Shown in pieces: positions 42,536-51,533 of a stretch of DNA of 64,000 bases (within the stretch, counting starts at the first letter, position 1; each line of letters starts with the position of its first letter). The DNA is taken from contig JAJFKU010000056.1 of NCBI GenBank assembly GCA_021773035.1, forward strand, positions 62,001-126,000. Reading direction: 5' to 3'. The stretch is from Woeseiaceae bacterium (GTDB taxonomy: Bacteria > Pseudomonadota > Gammaproteobacteria > Steroidobacterales > Woeseiaceae). Under the pieces are notes generated by a model. That model was not told where the DNA came from, ran no database searches, and saw only the letters and a program-made list of their open reading frames with translations. The position numbers and the translations under genes are program-made.

Positions 42536-45272
42536 ACTGGGCTCCGATATCCAACCATTCCGCGACGAGACGCTGCTCCGCTCTGGACAAAATATTGAAG
42601 TGAATGGAATCGTTAGGATCGTTGAATCGGTCAAAGAAATCGCTCGAAGCCCTTGCGCCGCCAATTGAAGCCGGCGATGCAACCGGAATCGGAGCCAGGA
42701 TATCGTTTCCGTCGACATCCTGACCAATAACCTGAGTCGCATCCACCAGCGCGCCATTTTCTACAACCTGAAGGTTATCAGCAACTAACAGCTCGCGATA
42801 GGCATGAAAGTGATCCGCTTCGTCCACTGACTGGCCATCTTGCAGTTCCAGCTGCCCGGCAGGCACCCGGGGCGTGTTGTCCGCAGGATTAACCGGTGTG
42901 TGGCAATTCAGGCAATTGTTGTTGACCGGCAGGCCATTTACATCGAGCAGCGGCACGTCCGGAGTTGTCGGATCGCCATCGTCGACCATGACCACGCGCG
43001 GCTGATTCCACAGCGGGTGGATAACGGTCTCGTAGTTAATGACGCTACGGCAGTTCCACTGCCAGTCAGCCTGGCAGGACAGCGACGTCGGCGGAGCAGA
43101 GGTAAGATCCGTGTACAGATAGTCGATGTCCACATTGTTTGCCGCGACCACCGGGTCGGCCGTCCAGACGTCCCGATAAATAACGTTCATCGACGGTTCA
43201 ATCGACGAACAACCATCGTTTGCGCAGGTAATACGCGCACGCACCTCGGCCATCGTCTCGCCCACGTCACCCACAAACCACTGGGGATCGGTATTGGGAA
43301 ACGCGACACCGGCCGTCTGCGCTCCGGCGTAAGCACTATCAAATGCATCGATACGGCCATGCGAAACACCGCTGTTGGCATCGTGACAACCGTTACAGGA
43401 GAGTTCCTGCCCACCAGGCACCGATAACCAGTTCTGATGACGCTGCGTAATACGCATAGCGTCCTCGTCAACGACGCTCACCATCAGCGCCGCATTAGCA
43501 GGAACCTTGGTGATAACGGAACCGTCGGGCTCGATCATCGCGTAGCCGACGATTTCCTTCATACCGAAGGCGGTCGTGACACCGAAAGCAGTATTATCAA
43601 TGTCCCGCAAGTCTTCGTCCGGTAGCGACACGGCTTTTTCGATGCGCAGGAATCGGGCCGGCCGATCGGCGGCCGGCGTCTGCAGCGGATCGGCCAGTGC
43701 GGCAACATCGATGCCGGGCAGAAACGCGCCGTCGAAATCGTAGACATTGCGAATATTCAGAACCGCTTCGCCGTTGTCGAACAGCGTTGGGTCAAACGCG
43801 AAATTATTCGACCCGTCCAGTACGACAGGCGGCGTCGGGCGCGGATCGGCGGAGACGATTTCGGTAAACATGAAACCTTCCTCACCAGCGACGATCGGCA
43901 ACTGAGTATCGTCGCGGGGATCGTAAATCCAGATACCGTATAGCGGCTGTGCAACAATAAAGTCGCCGACGACCGGTGTCGCCGGGTTGTTCGGATCGAT
44001 CACCAGGACATTTTGCAGGTTGTCTTCCGTGCAGGCGACGATACGCTGATCCAGAGTTTCGGGATCGCCATCGTCCGGCAGTATCTCGGTCAAGCGGCAC
44101 TGACTCCAGCTGACCATGAGTCGATTCGTGCCGTCCTGTATAGGGTAGACGGAAAAATAACGCCCGCCCGGCGAGGGAGCACCTGGCACGGTCGATACCT
44201 CGTTGATAGTGGCATCCGCCTGCGCCGGCCCCGTCAAAACGCCGATATTGTCTTTCGTCGGCTGTGTATTCTCGAGGTACTGCGGCGTATCGATGAACAT
44301 CAGTTCGCCGCCGCCCTCGGTATTCGTGAATGGACGTGCCAGCACCATGACGCGACCATCTTCGACCTGACGTGGCTGCATGAACTGGATTGTCTCACCG
44401 TTCGGGCCAGTGTCATGGCTCAGCTGCCCATATAACAGCTCGCCATCAGAACCGTCGGGATTCATACGATACAGATTGACGGCGTTGTTACTCTGATTAT
44501 GGTCCCAGCGGCTGTAGACAATCTGTCCGCTATCGAGAACCGACGGGTCCAGATCGTGGCTTTGATTGAAAGTGATTTGCTTAACGCTGCTGCCGTCGTC
44601 ATTCATGATATGAATATTGAAGGCGAACTCTTCCTCATCCTCATCCATCGCCGGGAAACCGCCTTTACCTTCGTCCAGCAGCAACGCCTGCGACTGCGTC
44701 TGGCGTGTGGAGGAAAAGATGATCCGTCCATCCGGCAGATACTTCGGCATGATGTCATGACCGATCTCAGCCGTGAGATCGGAGGGAATCACTCTTTCCA
44801 GCACGGCGGTTTCAAAGGTGTACTGCCAGATGTTCCAGGTTGCGACCTGGTCTTCTTCGTCGACATTGATATCGAAGGGCGTACGCATCGCGAATAACAG
44901 GCGACTACCGTCGTAGTCGATTTCAACATCGCGGATTGCCGCAAGGCCCTGCGTCAGTTCACCGGTGATATTGACGGGTTCGGCGCTCACCGAAGCACGA
45001 TCACGGAAAAACAGGTCAGCACCGAAATCGAAAGTAATCTGCTGGCGCAGGTCCTGCTGCTCAAAAACACCGTTGTCATCGGTTGGAATCGGAGCCTTGA
45101 TATACGCGATGGGGAAATCGATGACGACAGGATCCGGGTCTTGTCCCGTTCCTATCTGGACGCCATCGCCCTTACTGCACGCGCCAATCAGAACAGTCAC
45201 CATCGACAACGCGACCATCCTGGTCGCAAATCCTGCAGTTCCATTTTTTTCGTGTTGCGATAGCCTGTTCAT
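42501..45272 (-). CDS. Large di-heme lipoprotein with beta-propeller-like front, related in layout to hydrazine synthase alpha
   Basis: The 923-residue product has a signal with lipobox LIGAC-SKGD. A front of about 500 residues has TolB/PD40-like repeats (DIMPKYLPDGRIIFSSTRQ, DLDPSVLDSGQIVYSRWDHN, FMQPRQVEDGRVMVLARP). Two c-type heme motifs follow, CNGCH at C626 and CLNCH at C787, with extra Cys pairs between. This propeller-plus-cytochrome layout resembles HzsA-related proteins, but nothing else of anammox metabolism is present, so the reaction is unknown. The ATG at 45272 follows GAGGTGA by 7 nt. It heads the minus-strand run toward DUF3570. Confidence 0.82.
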   Translation of the reverse strand: MNRLSQHEKNGTAGFATRMVALSMVTVLIGACSKGDGVQIGTGQDPDPVVIDFPIAYIKAPIPTDDNGVFEQQDLRQQITFDFGADLFFRDRASVSAEPVNITGELTQGLAAIRDVEIDYDGSRLLFAMRTPFDINVDEEDQVATWNIWQYTFETAVLERVIPSDLTAEIGHDIMPKYLPDGRIIFSSTRQTQSQALLLDEGKGGFPAMDEDEEEFAFNIHIMNDDGSSVKQITFNQSHDLDPSVLDSGQIVYSRWDHNQSNNAVNLYRMNPDGSDGELLYGQLSHDTGPNGETIQFMQPRQVEDGRVMVLARPFTNTEGGGELMFIDTPQYLENTQPTKDNIGVLTGPAQADATINEVSTVPGAPSPGGRYFSVYPIQDGTNRLMVSWSQCRLTEILPDDGDPETLDQRIVACTEDNLQNVLVIDPNNPATPVVGDFIVAQPLYGIWIYDPRDDTQLPIVAGEEGFMFTEIVSADPRPTPPVVLDGSNNFAFDPTLFDNGEAVLNIRNVYDFDGAFLPGIDVAALADPLQTPAADRPARFLRIEKAVSLPDEDLRDIDNTAFGVTTAFGMKEIVGYAMIEPDGSVITKVPANAALMVSVVDEDAMRITQRHQNWLSVPGGQELSCNGCHDANSGVSHGRIDAFDSAYAGAQTAGVAFPNTDPQWFVGDVGETMAEVRARITCANDGCSSIEPSMNVIYRDVWTADPVVAANNVDIDYLYTDLTSAPPTSLSCQADWQWNCRSVINYETVIHPLWNQPRVVMVDDGDPTTPDVPLLDVNGLPVNNNCLNCHTPVNPADNTPRVPAGQLELQDGQSVDEADHFHAYRELLVADNLQVVENGALVDATQVIGQDVDGNDILAPIPVASPASIGGARASSDFFDRFNDPNDSIHFNILSRAEQRLVAEWLDIGAQYYNNPFDAPAN

Positions 45273-45970
45273 AGCTCTCACCTCGGGTCATCGTGGCAGG
45301 GTACGACGCAACGTCGTCGACATACCGTTAACGCGATCACAAACCGCGGAAGTACGTCTTGGTCAATGCCACAGTACAATTTCTCTCAAGCTAATTATAT
45401 GAGAGGCAACGGCCGCGATGTAATGTCTCAAAAGCACGACACATAAGTGTTTTGAAGATGAATCGCCACTCGATACAGCCTTACACGTGTGGTATTCGCA
45501 TTCGGTTCCATAAGAAAAAATTCGCGCGCCGATTCTTGTACTTTTCCCGCCACAGTGAGAACCAACGTCAGCTTTGTCGTCTACAGTGTTGTTGTTTGGA
45601 AGTGCCACAAGCTGTCCGGCTGTCTCTCTTCGGCGACAGTTGCACGTGCCTTCCAAATCAGTAGCTTAAGCTCCAGTGCCCGATTCACTTGTGCGGAACT
45701 GCCGACAGTCAGTTTACATATCGCGATATCTCGACAGTCAGGCTATGGACTCATAAGTTGTTGTTTTAAATGCCTTTACAGAGGTATTTTCCACCTCAGC
45801 TCAAGACTGGCACAGCACTTGCTTTGTAGCTTACGAGTCTCCGGTTTTCGCAGTAACCGACTAACAAGTAAATCGAAGGACTGTGAGTGCTTTCACGGAG
45901 AATCAACAAGAAGTTTGGCAGCATTTGGCGGCCACGCTCAACACTTAAACGACTCGTGAGCAGAAACGAT
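45273..45970. promoter_or_regulatory. Long divergent spacer between the two arms of the heme/surface-protein block
   Basis: About 700 bp without a convincing gene; its short ORFs have no RBS, homology or codon bias. A minus-strand -10 TATAAT (45399-45394) sits inside an inverted repeat, CTCTCA-N11-TGAGAG (45383-45405), a candidate promoter/operator for the di-heme gene. A weaker -35-like TTACAT lies about 18 bp upstream. For the plus side see the palindrome entry at 45703-45741. The rest is lower-GC than the neighbours, as expected for regulatory DNA. Confidence 0.45.
45703..45741. repeat. Direct repeats flanking a 12-bp palindrome, candidate operator
   Basis: CGACAGTCAG occurs at 45703-45712 and again at 45732-45741. 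Between them lies the perfect palindrome ATATCGCGATAT (45718-45729). The repeat spacing is 29 bp. It lies about 230 bp upstream of the first plus-strand gene, a plausible regulator site; the regulator is unknown. Confidence 0.45.
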
Positions 45971-47206
45971 ATGAATAACAGGATGTGGAAAAAACACATG
46001 GACGACGTTTTCGGAATCTTGTCTCGCATTACGTTGACAGCAGCGCTTTGCACTGCTCTCGCAGTACCGGTTAACGCGGGTCCAAGGGAGCAGGCCAAGC
46101 AGATTCACGATCGACTCGCCGGCGTCCCGCCGACGGCTACGGTCATGGCAGAGCTGGAAAGCGCAATGCAGGGTAGCAACCCGGCGTGTGCGTCTTACAC
46201 GTTGACCGGCAGCAATCCGGCTGCGGAGTGCGCCGCCTATATCGCCATGGACAACAAGAACTTCTACAACGTGACGCTGAAGAACTTTGCCGCACCGTGG
46301 ACGAATCGAGACCAGTCTGTGTTTGTGCCCTTAAATGACTACATCGCGACGGTGATCGGCATGATCCGCGACAATGAGCCTTTTAATGAACTGTTGTCCC
46401 GTGACATTACTTATGTAGGCCGACCGGGCGTGGTCACAGCACAACCGTCGGCGAACAGCAATGCGCACTACGAGCAACTCGAAGCCGGCAACGTTAACCT
46501 GCGCGACGACCTGCAATTCGCGACGCAGTCGTCGGTCAACGGTCTGCCGGCGAACGCCGCTGCGGGCGTCGTTACGTCAAGAGCAGCGTCCGAAGCATTC
46601 TTTATCGCTGGCACGAATCGCGCCATGTTTCGTTTCACGCTGCTCAATCATTTGTGTAATGACATGGAGCAGATGCACGATCCCGCTCTGCCTCCTGACC
46701 GTATTCGTCAGGACGTCAGCCGCAGCCCGGGTGGTGACAGTCGCCTGTTCCTGAATAACTGCATCGGCTGTCATACGGGCATGGACCCGATGGCTCAGGC
46801 ATACGCGTATTACAACTACGACGAGACCAGCGGTGCGCTGCAGTACACGCCGGGCACCGTACAGGCCAAGTATTTCAACAACGACCTGAACTTCCCACCG
46901 GGATTCCGCACGCCGGATGACAGCTGGGATAACTACTGGCGCAGGGGCCAGAACTCGTACCTCGGTTTCGATGCGGCACTGCCCGGCAGCGGCCAGGGCG
47001 CGAAATCGCTGGGTGAAGAGCTCGGCAACAGTCACGCCTTCGCAGCATGCCAGGTAAAGAAGGTATTCCGTGCCGTATGTCTGCGCGCACCGGAAGATCC
47101 GACAGATCGCGCCAAGGTCGATGAAATTATTACCACGTTCCGCGGAAGCGGCTACCGCATGAAGCAGGTGTTCGCCGATACGGCCGCACACTGCATGGGC
47201 CTGTAG
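45971..47206 (+). CDS. Secreted mono-heme c-type cytochrome-like protein
   Basis: From the ATG at 45971 the 411-residue product has a signal peptide (ITLTAALCTALAVPVNA) and one heme motif, C264-I-G-C267-H. The motif sits in LFLNNCIGCHTGMDPMAQAYAYYNYDE. The C-terminus (NSHAFAACQVKKVFRAVCLRAPED...GSGYRMKQVFADTAAHCMGL) resembles DUF1585-type domains found with planctomycete-style cytochromes. The N-terminal half (ACASYTLTGSNPAAECAAYI) is unfamiliar. It starts a three-gene operon, 12 bp before the next gene. The frame opens earlier, at 45887, but the extension is basic and non-signal-like. Confidence 0.78.
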   Translation: MNNRMWKKHMDDVFGILSRITLTAALCTALAVPVNAGPREQAKQIHDRLAGVPPTATVMAELESAMQGSNPACASYTLTGSNPAAECAAYIAMDNKNFYNVTLKNFAAPWTNRDQSVFVPLNDYIATVIGMIRDNEPFNELLSRDITYVGRPGVVTAQPSANSNAHYEQLEAGNVNLRDDLQFATQSSVNGLPANAAAGVVTSRAASEAFFIAGTNRAMFRFTLLNHLCNDMEQMHDPALPPDRIRQDVSRSPGGDSRLFLNNCIGCHTGMDPMAQAYAYYNYDETSGALQYTPGTVQAKYFNNDLNFPPGFRTPDDSWDNYWRRGQNSYLGFDAALPGSGQGAKSLGEELGNSHAFAACQVKKVFRAVCLRAPEDPTDRAKVDEIITTFRGSGYRMKQVFADTAAHCMGL

Positions 47207-47218
47207 GGAGACATGACA

Positions 47219-49819
47219 ATGACTAAAGCAATCGGAATTGCTAGCAAGGCCCGGCTGATCAAACTGCTGCGTGGCAGCGCTGTTATCTTGTCGGCGAGCG
47301 TATTTCTCGCGGCATGTGGCGGCGGCGCGCAGACAACCGACAACCCGACCTCTTTGAACCAGGGCCCCACCAACGATGCACCGTACGCCGGCCCCGCCGC
47401 GCGCGACGCTGACGTCCTCAAGTTTCAGCAGGAGTTTTGGGGTAACGCGAAAACGACAGATCGTTGCGGCAGCTGCCATAACGAAGTGGTCGGCCAGTTA
47501 CCGATGTTCGTTCGCAACGACGATGTGAATCTCGCTTACGATGCTGCGTTGACAAGAGTTGATGTCAACCAGCCGTCGCAGTCCGAGATCGTAGCCAAAG
47601 TCGGCTCCACGACGGAGCGACACAACTGCTGGGTAGAAGACCCTGCCGTCTGCGGCTCCATTATGACTACGTGGATCGAGAAGTGGGTGGGTACCACAGC
47701 CGGCGGTGGACGCCAGATTGTGCTAACGCCACCTGTGTCGCAGGATCCTGCCGACAGCAAGAACTTCCCGGTCGACCCGACGTCGTTCGAGCAACTCGTC
47801 TACACACCGATACTGGCGCAGTACTGCTCGGGCTGTCATAGCTCCGAGTCCGCTACCGCACAGCAGCCGTACTTCGCTGACACGGACGTTGCGGTCGCTT
47901 ATGAAGCGGCGAAATCGAAAATCAATCTCGACTCACCGGGCAGCTCACGCTTTGTCGTCAAAGTCAGTCCGAACCCCGCGATTTCGGGCGAGTCCCACAA
48001 CTGCTGGGATAACGACTGCCCGACCGCGGAAACCGAGATGCTCGCGGCGATGACCGCGTTTGCCAACGGCATTAGCGCAACCGTCGTCGACCCGAACCTG
48101 GTAACGAGTCGGGCTATTCGCCTCGTTGACGGCACGCTGGCATCGGGCGGCAATCGCTACGAAGATGCGCAGGTCGCACTCTGGGAGTTCCAGACCGGCA
48201 GCGGCCTGACAGCTTACGATACCAGCGGTGTCGACCCCGCCATCGACCTGAACTTTTCCGGCGATGTCAGCTGGTTCGGCGGCTGGGGTATCTCGATTGG
48301 CGCCAACGCGGCGCAGGGCCCCGGTAAAGCCCAGGGCTCGACAACTGCCAGTCAGAAGTTGCACAGTATTCTGCAGGAGTCCGGTGAATTTGCGATTGAG
48401 GCCTGGGTAATTCCGGCCAACGTTACGCAGGAGATGACGCCGATAGTCAGCTACTCCGCCGGTACGACCACGCGTAACTTTACGCTGCAGCAGACGCTGT
48501 ACGATTACGACTTCCTGCTGCGCACCAACGAAACCAGCCTGAACGGCGATCCGGCATTGTCAACGCCGGCGGCCGACGAGATACTGCAGGCAACGCTGCA
48601 GCACGTCGTCGCGAACTACGACCCGATCAACGGCCGCAGCATCTATGTGAACGGCGAACTGGTCACGAACGCCGATGCGGTACCAGGCGGTACACTGATC
48701 GACTGGCAGGACACTTTTGCCGTCGTGCTTGGCAACGAGGCATCCGGCGATGCCGTCTGGGAGGGTACTTTCCGCCTGGCGGCGGTTCACCGTCGCGCCC
48801 TGACGCAGGAGCAGATTACACAAAACTTTGACGCCGGCGTCGGCGAACGCTTCTACATGCTGTTCGATATCTCTGCGCGCATAGGAGCAACTGCCGATAC
48901 GTCTTTCGTTCTGTTCGAAGCACAGCAGTTCGATACGTTCGCCTACCTGTTCGACAAGCCGCACTTCATAACGCTCGACAGTTCGAATCCGGAAGGCATT
49001 CCGATGAAGGGGCTGCACCTGGCAATGAACGGACAGGAAGTGTCACTCGGGCAATCGTACGCGAACATGGACCAGACGCTTAGCGCTGCCCTGTTCGAAG
49101 AACTCGGACAGCCACTGTCGCCGCTCGGTGCCGTTATCCCGTTGGAAAAAGGCCCGCAGGACGACCAGTTCTTCCTGACCTTCGACGATCTCGATGGCAC
49201 GCTCTACAACAGGCCGGAGGATCCGATGCTGGTGATCACACCGACCAACCTGGACCCGGCTTCGCGCATCGGCGTTCGTACCTTCGATGAAATCGCCGCG
49301 AGTTATGCGTCGATTCTCGAAGTCGATCCGCTGACCCAATACCCGGACGGCTCGTTCCCGGTGGATGAGACCTTCCAGGAATTGCGCCAGTCGTTGCCGG
49401 CTGTAGAAGATGTCAGCACCTTCCTGTCGTCGCACCAGGTCGCTATCGCACAGCTCGCGATTCAGTACTGCGATGCAGCGATAGGCAGCAATGCGAATCC
49501 GAACCCGGATGCAGAGGCTGTTATCTGGACTGGCTTTGACTTCGACCAGCCGGCAGCAACAGCATTCAGCGTCGCGAATCGTAATAACTTCGTAGATCCG
49601 CTGATAGCACGTGCGGTTGGCCAGACTTCGGGTGGTGTGCAATTAGCATCGCAACCGAGCTACACGAGCGTCTACGACGAGGTTGCCGCTTTCCCGGCAG
49701 CCGGGAATCGTCCGGACAATCTCATCGACAGATTACTCGCGGGTTCCAGTGACACGCGCGCGATCGCCAAAGGTGCATGTGCCGCCATCCTCGGTAGCGC
49801 AGCCACGCTGGTTCAGTAA
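47219..49819 (+). CDS. Lipoprotein with two CxxCH-HNCW heme units and a LamG-like domain
   Basis: The 866-residue product has lipobox LAAC-GGGA. Two homologous units follow: CGSCH (83-87) to HNCW (135-138), and CSGCH (203-207) to HNCW (260-263), each with an F-x-x-x-D-V-x-x-A-Y-x-A-A stretch between, suggesting tandem heme domains with a conserved Cys/Trp element. A concanavalin-like LamG domain lies at about 325-540 (FAIEAWVIPANVT, VYVNGELV-like YVNGELVTNAD, WEGTFRLAAVHRRALTQEQI), and a 300-residue C-terminal part is unrecognised. ATG 47219 is 8 nt after GGGAG; ATG 47213 is too close. Function unknown, surface binding plus redox is inferred. Confidence 0.8.
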   Translation: MTKAIGIASKARLIKLLRGSAVILSASVFLAACGGGAQTTDNPTSLNQGPTNDAPYAGPAARDADVLKFQQEFWGNAKTTDRCGSCHNEVVGQLPMFVRNDDVNLAYDAALTRVDVNQPSQSEIVAKVGSTTERHNCWVEDPAVCGSIMTTWIEKWVGTTAGGGRQIVLTPPVSQDPADSKNFPVDPTSFEQLVYTPILAQYCSGCHSSESATAQQPYFADTDVAVAYEAAKSKINLDSPGSSRFVVKVSPNPAISGESHNCWDNDCPTAETEMLAAMTAFANGISATVVDPNLVTSRAIRLVDGTLASGGNRYEDAQVALWEFQTGSGLTAYDTSGVDPAIDLNFSGDVSWFGGWGISIGANAAQGPGKAQGSTTASQKLHSILQESGEFAIEAWVIPANVTQEMTPIVSYSAGTTTRNFTLQQTLYDYDFLLRTNETSLNGDPALSTPAADEILQATLQHVVANYDPINGRSIYVNGELVTNADAVPGGTLIDWQDTFAVVLGNEASGDAVWEGTFRLAAVHRRALTQEQITQNFDAGVGERFYMLFDISARIGATADTSFVLFEAQQFDTFAYLFDKPHFITLDSSNPEGIPMKGLHLAMNGQEVSLGQSYANMDQTLSAALFEELGQPLSPLGAVIPLEKGPQDDQFFLTFDDLDGTLYNRPEDPMLVITPTNLDPASRIGVRTFDEIAASYASILEVDPLTQYPDGSFPVDETFQELRQSLPAVEDVSTFLSSHQVAIAQLAIQYCDAAIGSNANPNPDAEAVIWTGFDFDQPAATAFSVANRNNFVDPLIARAVGQTSGGVQLASQPSYTSVYDEVAAFPAAGNRPDNLIDRLLAGSSDTRAIAKGACAAILGSAATLVQ

Positions 49820-49845
49820 AGACAGGACTTAAAGGGAATACCAAG

Positions 49846-51456
49846 ATGACTAAGAAACGAAATGCACGGCACTGGGATGCGCCGCAGCTTCACGGAGATC
49901 ATCCGCGTCCTGTCACGCGACGTCAGTTTGTATCGCAGGGCTTCATGACGGGTGCGGCGTACACGGTCGGCGGTGGGGTGCTCAGCATGTTCCCCCAGTC
50001 CGCAATGTCGCAGCTGTCCGGCGACCTGGACAGCCTGTTGGCAACGCCTTGTCAGATCACCGATGGCGCCGGCAAGATTCCGTTCATCTGCTTCGATCTG
50101 GCCGGTGGCGCGAATATCTCGGGCTCCAACGTTCTGGTCGGCCAGGCAGGTGGTCAAAGCGACTTCCTGAGCACGGCAGGCTACGAAAAGATGGGCTTGC
50201 CGGGCGATATGGTCCCGGGCCTCAATGACGCCAACGGCGATCCGTTTGCCAACTTCGACCTCGGCCTGGGCTTTCATCTTGACAGCGCCTTTCGCCGCGG
50301 CATCATGACGAGCCTGACACCCGGTCGGGAAACCAACATCAACGGTGCCGTGATACCCGCGCGGTCCGATAACGACACGGGTAACAATCCGCATAACCCG
50401 ATGTACGGTATTGCCCGCGCCGGCGCCAAGGGTTCTATCCTGACGCTGGCCGGTTCAGAGAACACGGACTCTGGCGGCAACTCGATGTTACCCGCGTCTT
50501 TGTTCGACCCCGAGCTGCGCCCGACCAAGGTCGACAGACCCAGTGACGTTGTGAACCTGGTTGATACCGGCGAATTGGTCGGCATTCTTTCCAAGAATGA
50601 CGCGACCGCGGTCATGGAATCGATTTACCGCTTAAGCGACCAGAAAATGAATAACGTCAACACGCAGATCGCTGCTGACGCCGCCATCAAACAGGCGGTA
50701 CGCTGCGGTTACCTGAAGGCGGCCGATATTGCCGAGCGCTTTGGCGGCACGCCGATTGACCCGGCCCTCGATACGGAAATCGTCGCCGACGACGACTCTG
50801 CGATCTTTACAACCGCGGAGTTCACCGACGGCAGTCGGGATGCTCGCGAATTCCAGAAGACGGCTTCGGTGATGAAGCTCGTCATGAATGGTTTCGCAGG
50901 CGCGGGTTGTATCGAGATGGGTGGCTACGACTATCACGGCGGTCGACGCGCCGAAGGCGAGGTCAAGGACTTCCGTGCCGGACGCTGCATGGGCGCCGTA
51001 CTCGAGTACGCCGCGCGACTGAACAAGCCGGTCATGATGTATGTCTTCAGCGACGGTTCGCTGTCATCGAATGGCGCCATCGACAATACGGCGGAAGGTC
51101 GTGGCAAGGGTGAGTGGTCCAGCGATAACTCCTCCACGGCTGCCGGCTTCTTCCTGGTCTACAATCCAACGCGAAGGCCGACGCTGATCGGTGCGACACC
51201 GGACATCCAGGCAGTTCACCAGCAAATCGGCGCGATGGACGCTGGCGGCTCCGTGATGCGCGCTGCAACCCCGGCAGCAAACAACGTCAACCTGCTGGTC
51301 AACACGATTCTGTTGAACTACATGGCGCTGCACGGCGAGCAGGGCAACTTCAGCACGCTGTTCCCGAACAACGGACTTGGCAACTCAGCCGCGCAACTGG
51401 ACGCGCTCACGGCTTTCACGCCAATCGTCAACGGTGTTATTGCCAACCCGGTTTAG
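49846..51456 (+). CDS. Tat-exported DUF1501-like protein
   Basis: The 536-residue product starts with TRRQFVSQGFMTGAAYTVGGGVLSM, a twin-arginine signal, so it is exported folded. The body resembles DUF1501-type (alkaline-phosphatase superfamily-like) proteins: FICFDLAGGANISGSNVLVG near the start, FQKTASVMKLVMNGFAGAGCIEMGGYDYHGG (the YDYHGG motif), VMMYVFSDGSLSSNG. DUF1501 proteins commonly accompany DUF1800 or planctomycete cytochrome genes; here no DUF1800 is present. It is 26 bp after the LamG gene and is followed by a strong terminator, so it is the last gene of the operon. Confidence 0.82.
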   Translation: MTKKRNARHWDAPQLHGDHPRPVTRRQFVSQGFMTGAAYTVGGGVLSMFPQSAMSQLSGDLDSLLATPCQITDGAGKIPFICFDLAGGANISGSNVLVGQAGGQSDFLSTAGYEKMGLPGDMVPGLNDANGDPFANFDLGLGFHLDSAFRRGIMTSLTPGRETNINGAVIPARSDNDTGNNPHNPMYGIARAGAKGSILTLAGSENTDSGGNSMLPASLFDPELRPTKVDRPSDVVNLVDTGELVGILSKNDATAVMESIYRLSDQKMNNVNTQIAADAAIKQAVRCGYLKAADIAERFGGTPIDPALDTEIVADDDSAIFTTAEFTDGSRDAREFQKTASVMKLVMNGFAGAGCIEMGGYDYHGGRRAEGEVKDFRAGRCMGAVLEYAARLNKPVMMYVFSDGSLSSNGAIDNTAEGRGKGEWSSDNSSTAAGFFLVYNPTRRPTLIGATPDIQAVHQQIGAMDAGGSVMRAATPAANNVNLLVNTILLNYMALHGEQGNFSTLFPNNGLGNSAAQLDALTAFTPIVNGVIANPV

Positions 51457-51484
51457 CGCACCGTCAAGCAATCACAGGAAATCG

Positions 51485-51515
51485 CGGCCAGTCGTTCATT
51501 CGACTGGCCGTTTTT
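51485..51515 (+). terminator. Strong intrinsic terminator of the plus-strand heme/DUF1501 operon
   Basis: A perfect 10-bp stem, CGGCCAGTCG-TTCATT-CGACTGGCCG, is directly followed by TTTTTGTT. It lies 28 bp after the DUF1501 gene stop and 18 bp before the methyltransferase gene. Confidence 0.92.
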
Positions 51516-51533
51516 GTTGCATAATCCGATGCC

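Noticed and set aside
44013..44435. Several plus-strand ORFs over the di-heme lipoprotein gene
   Set aside because: Antisense to a long coding region with clear lipobox, repeats and heme motifs; no independent support.
45489..45959. A 156-residue ORF in the divergent spacer
   Set aside because: Cys/Ser/Arg-rich, no RBS, no recognisable domain, and it overlaps the putative operator repeats; treated as non-coding.
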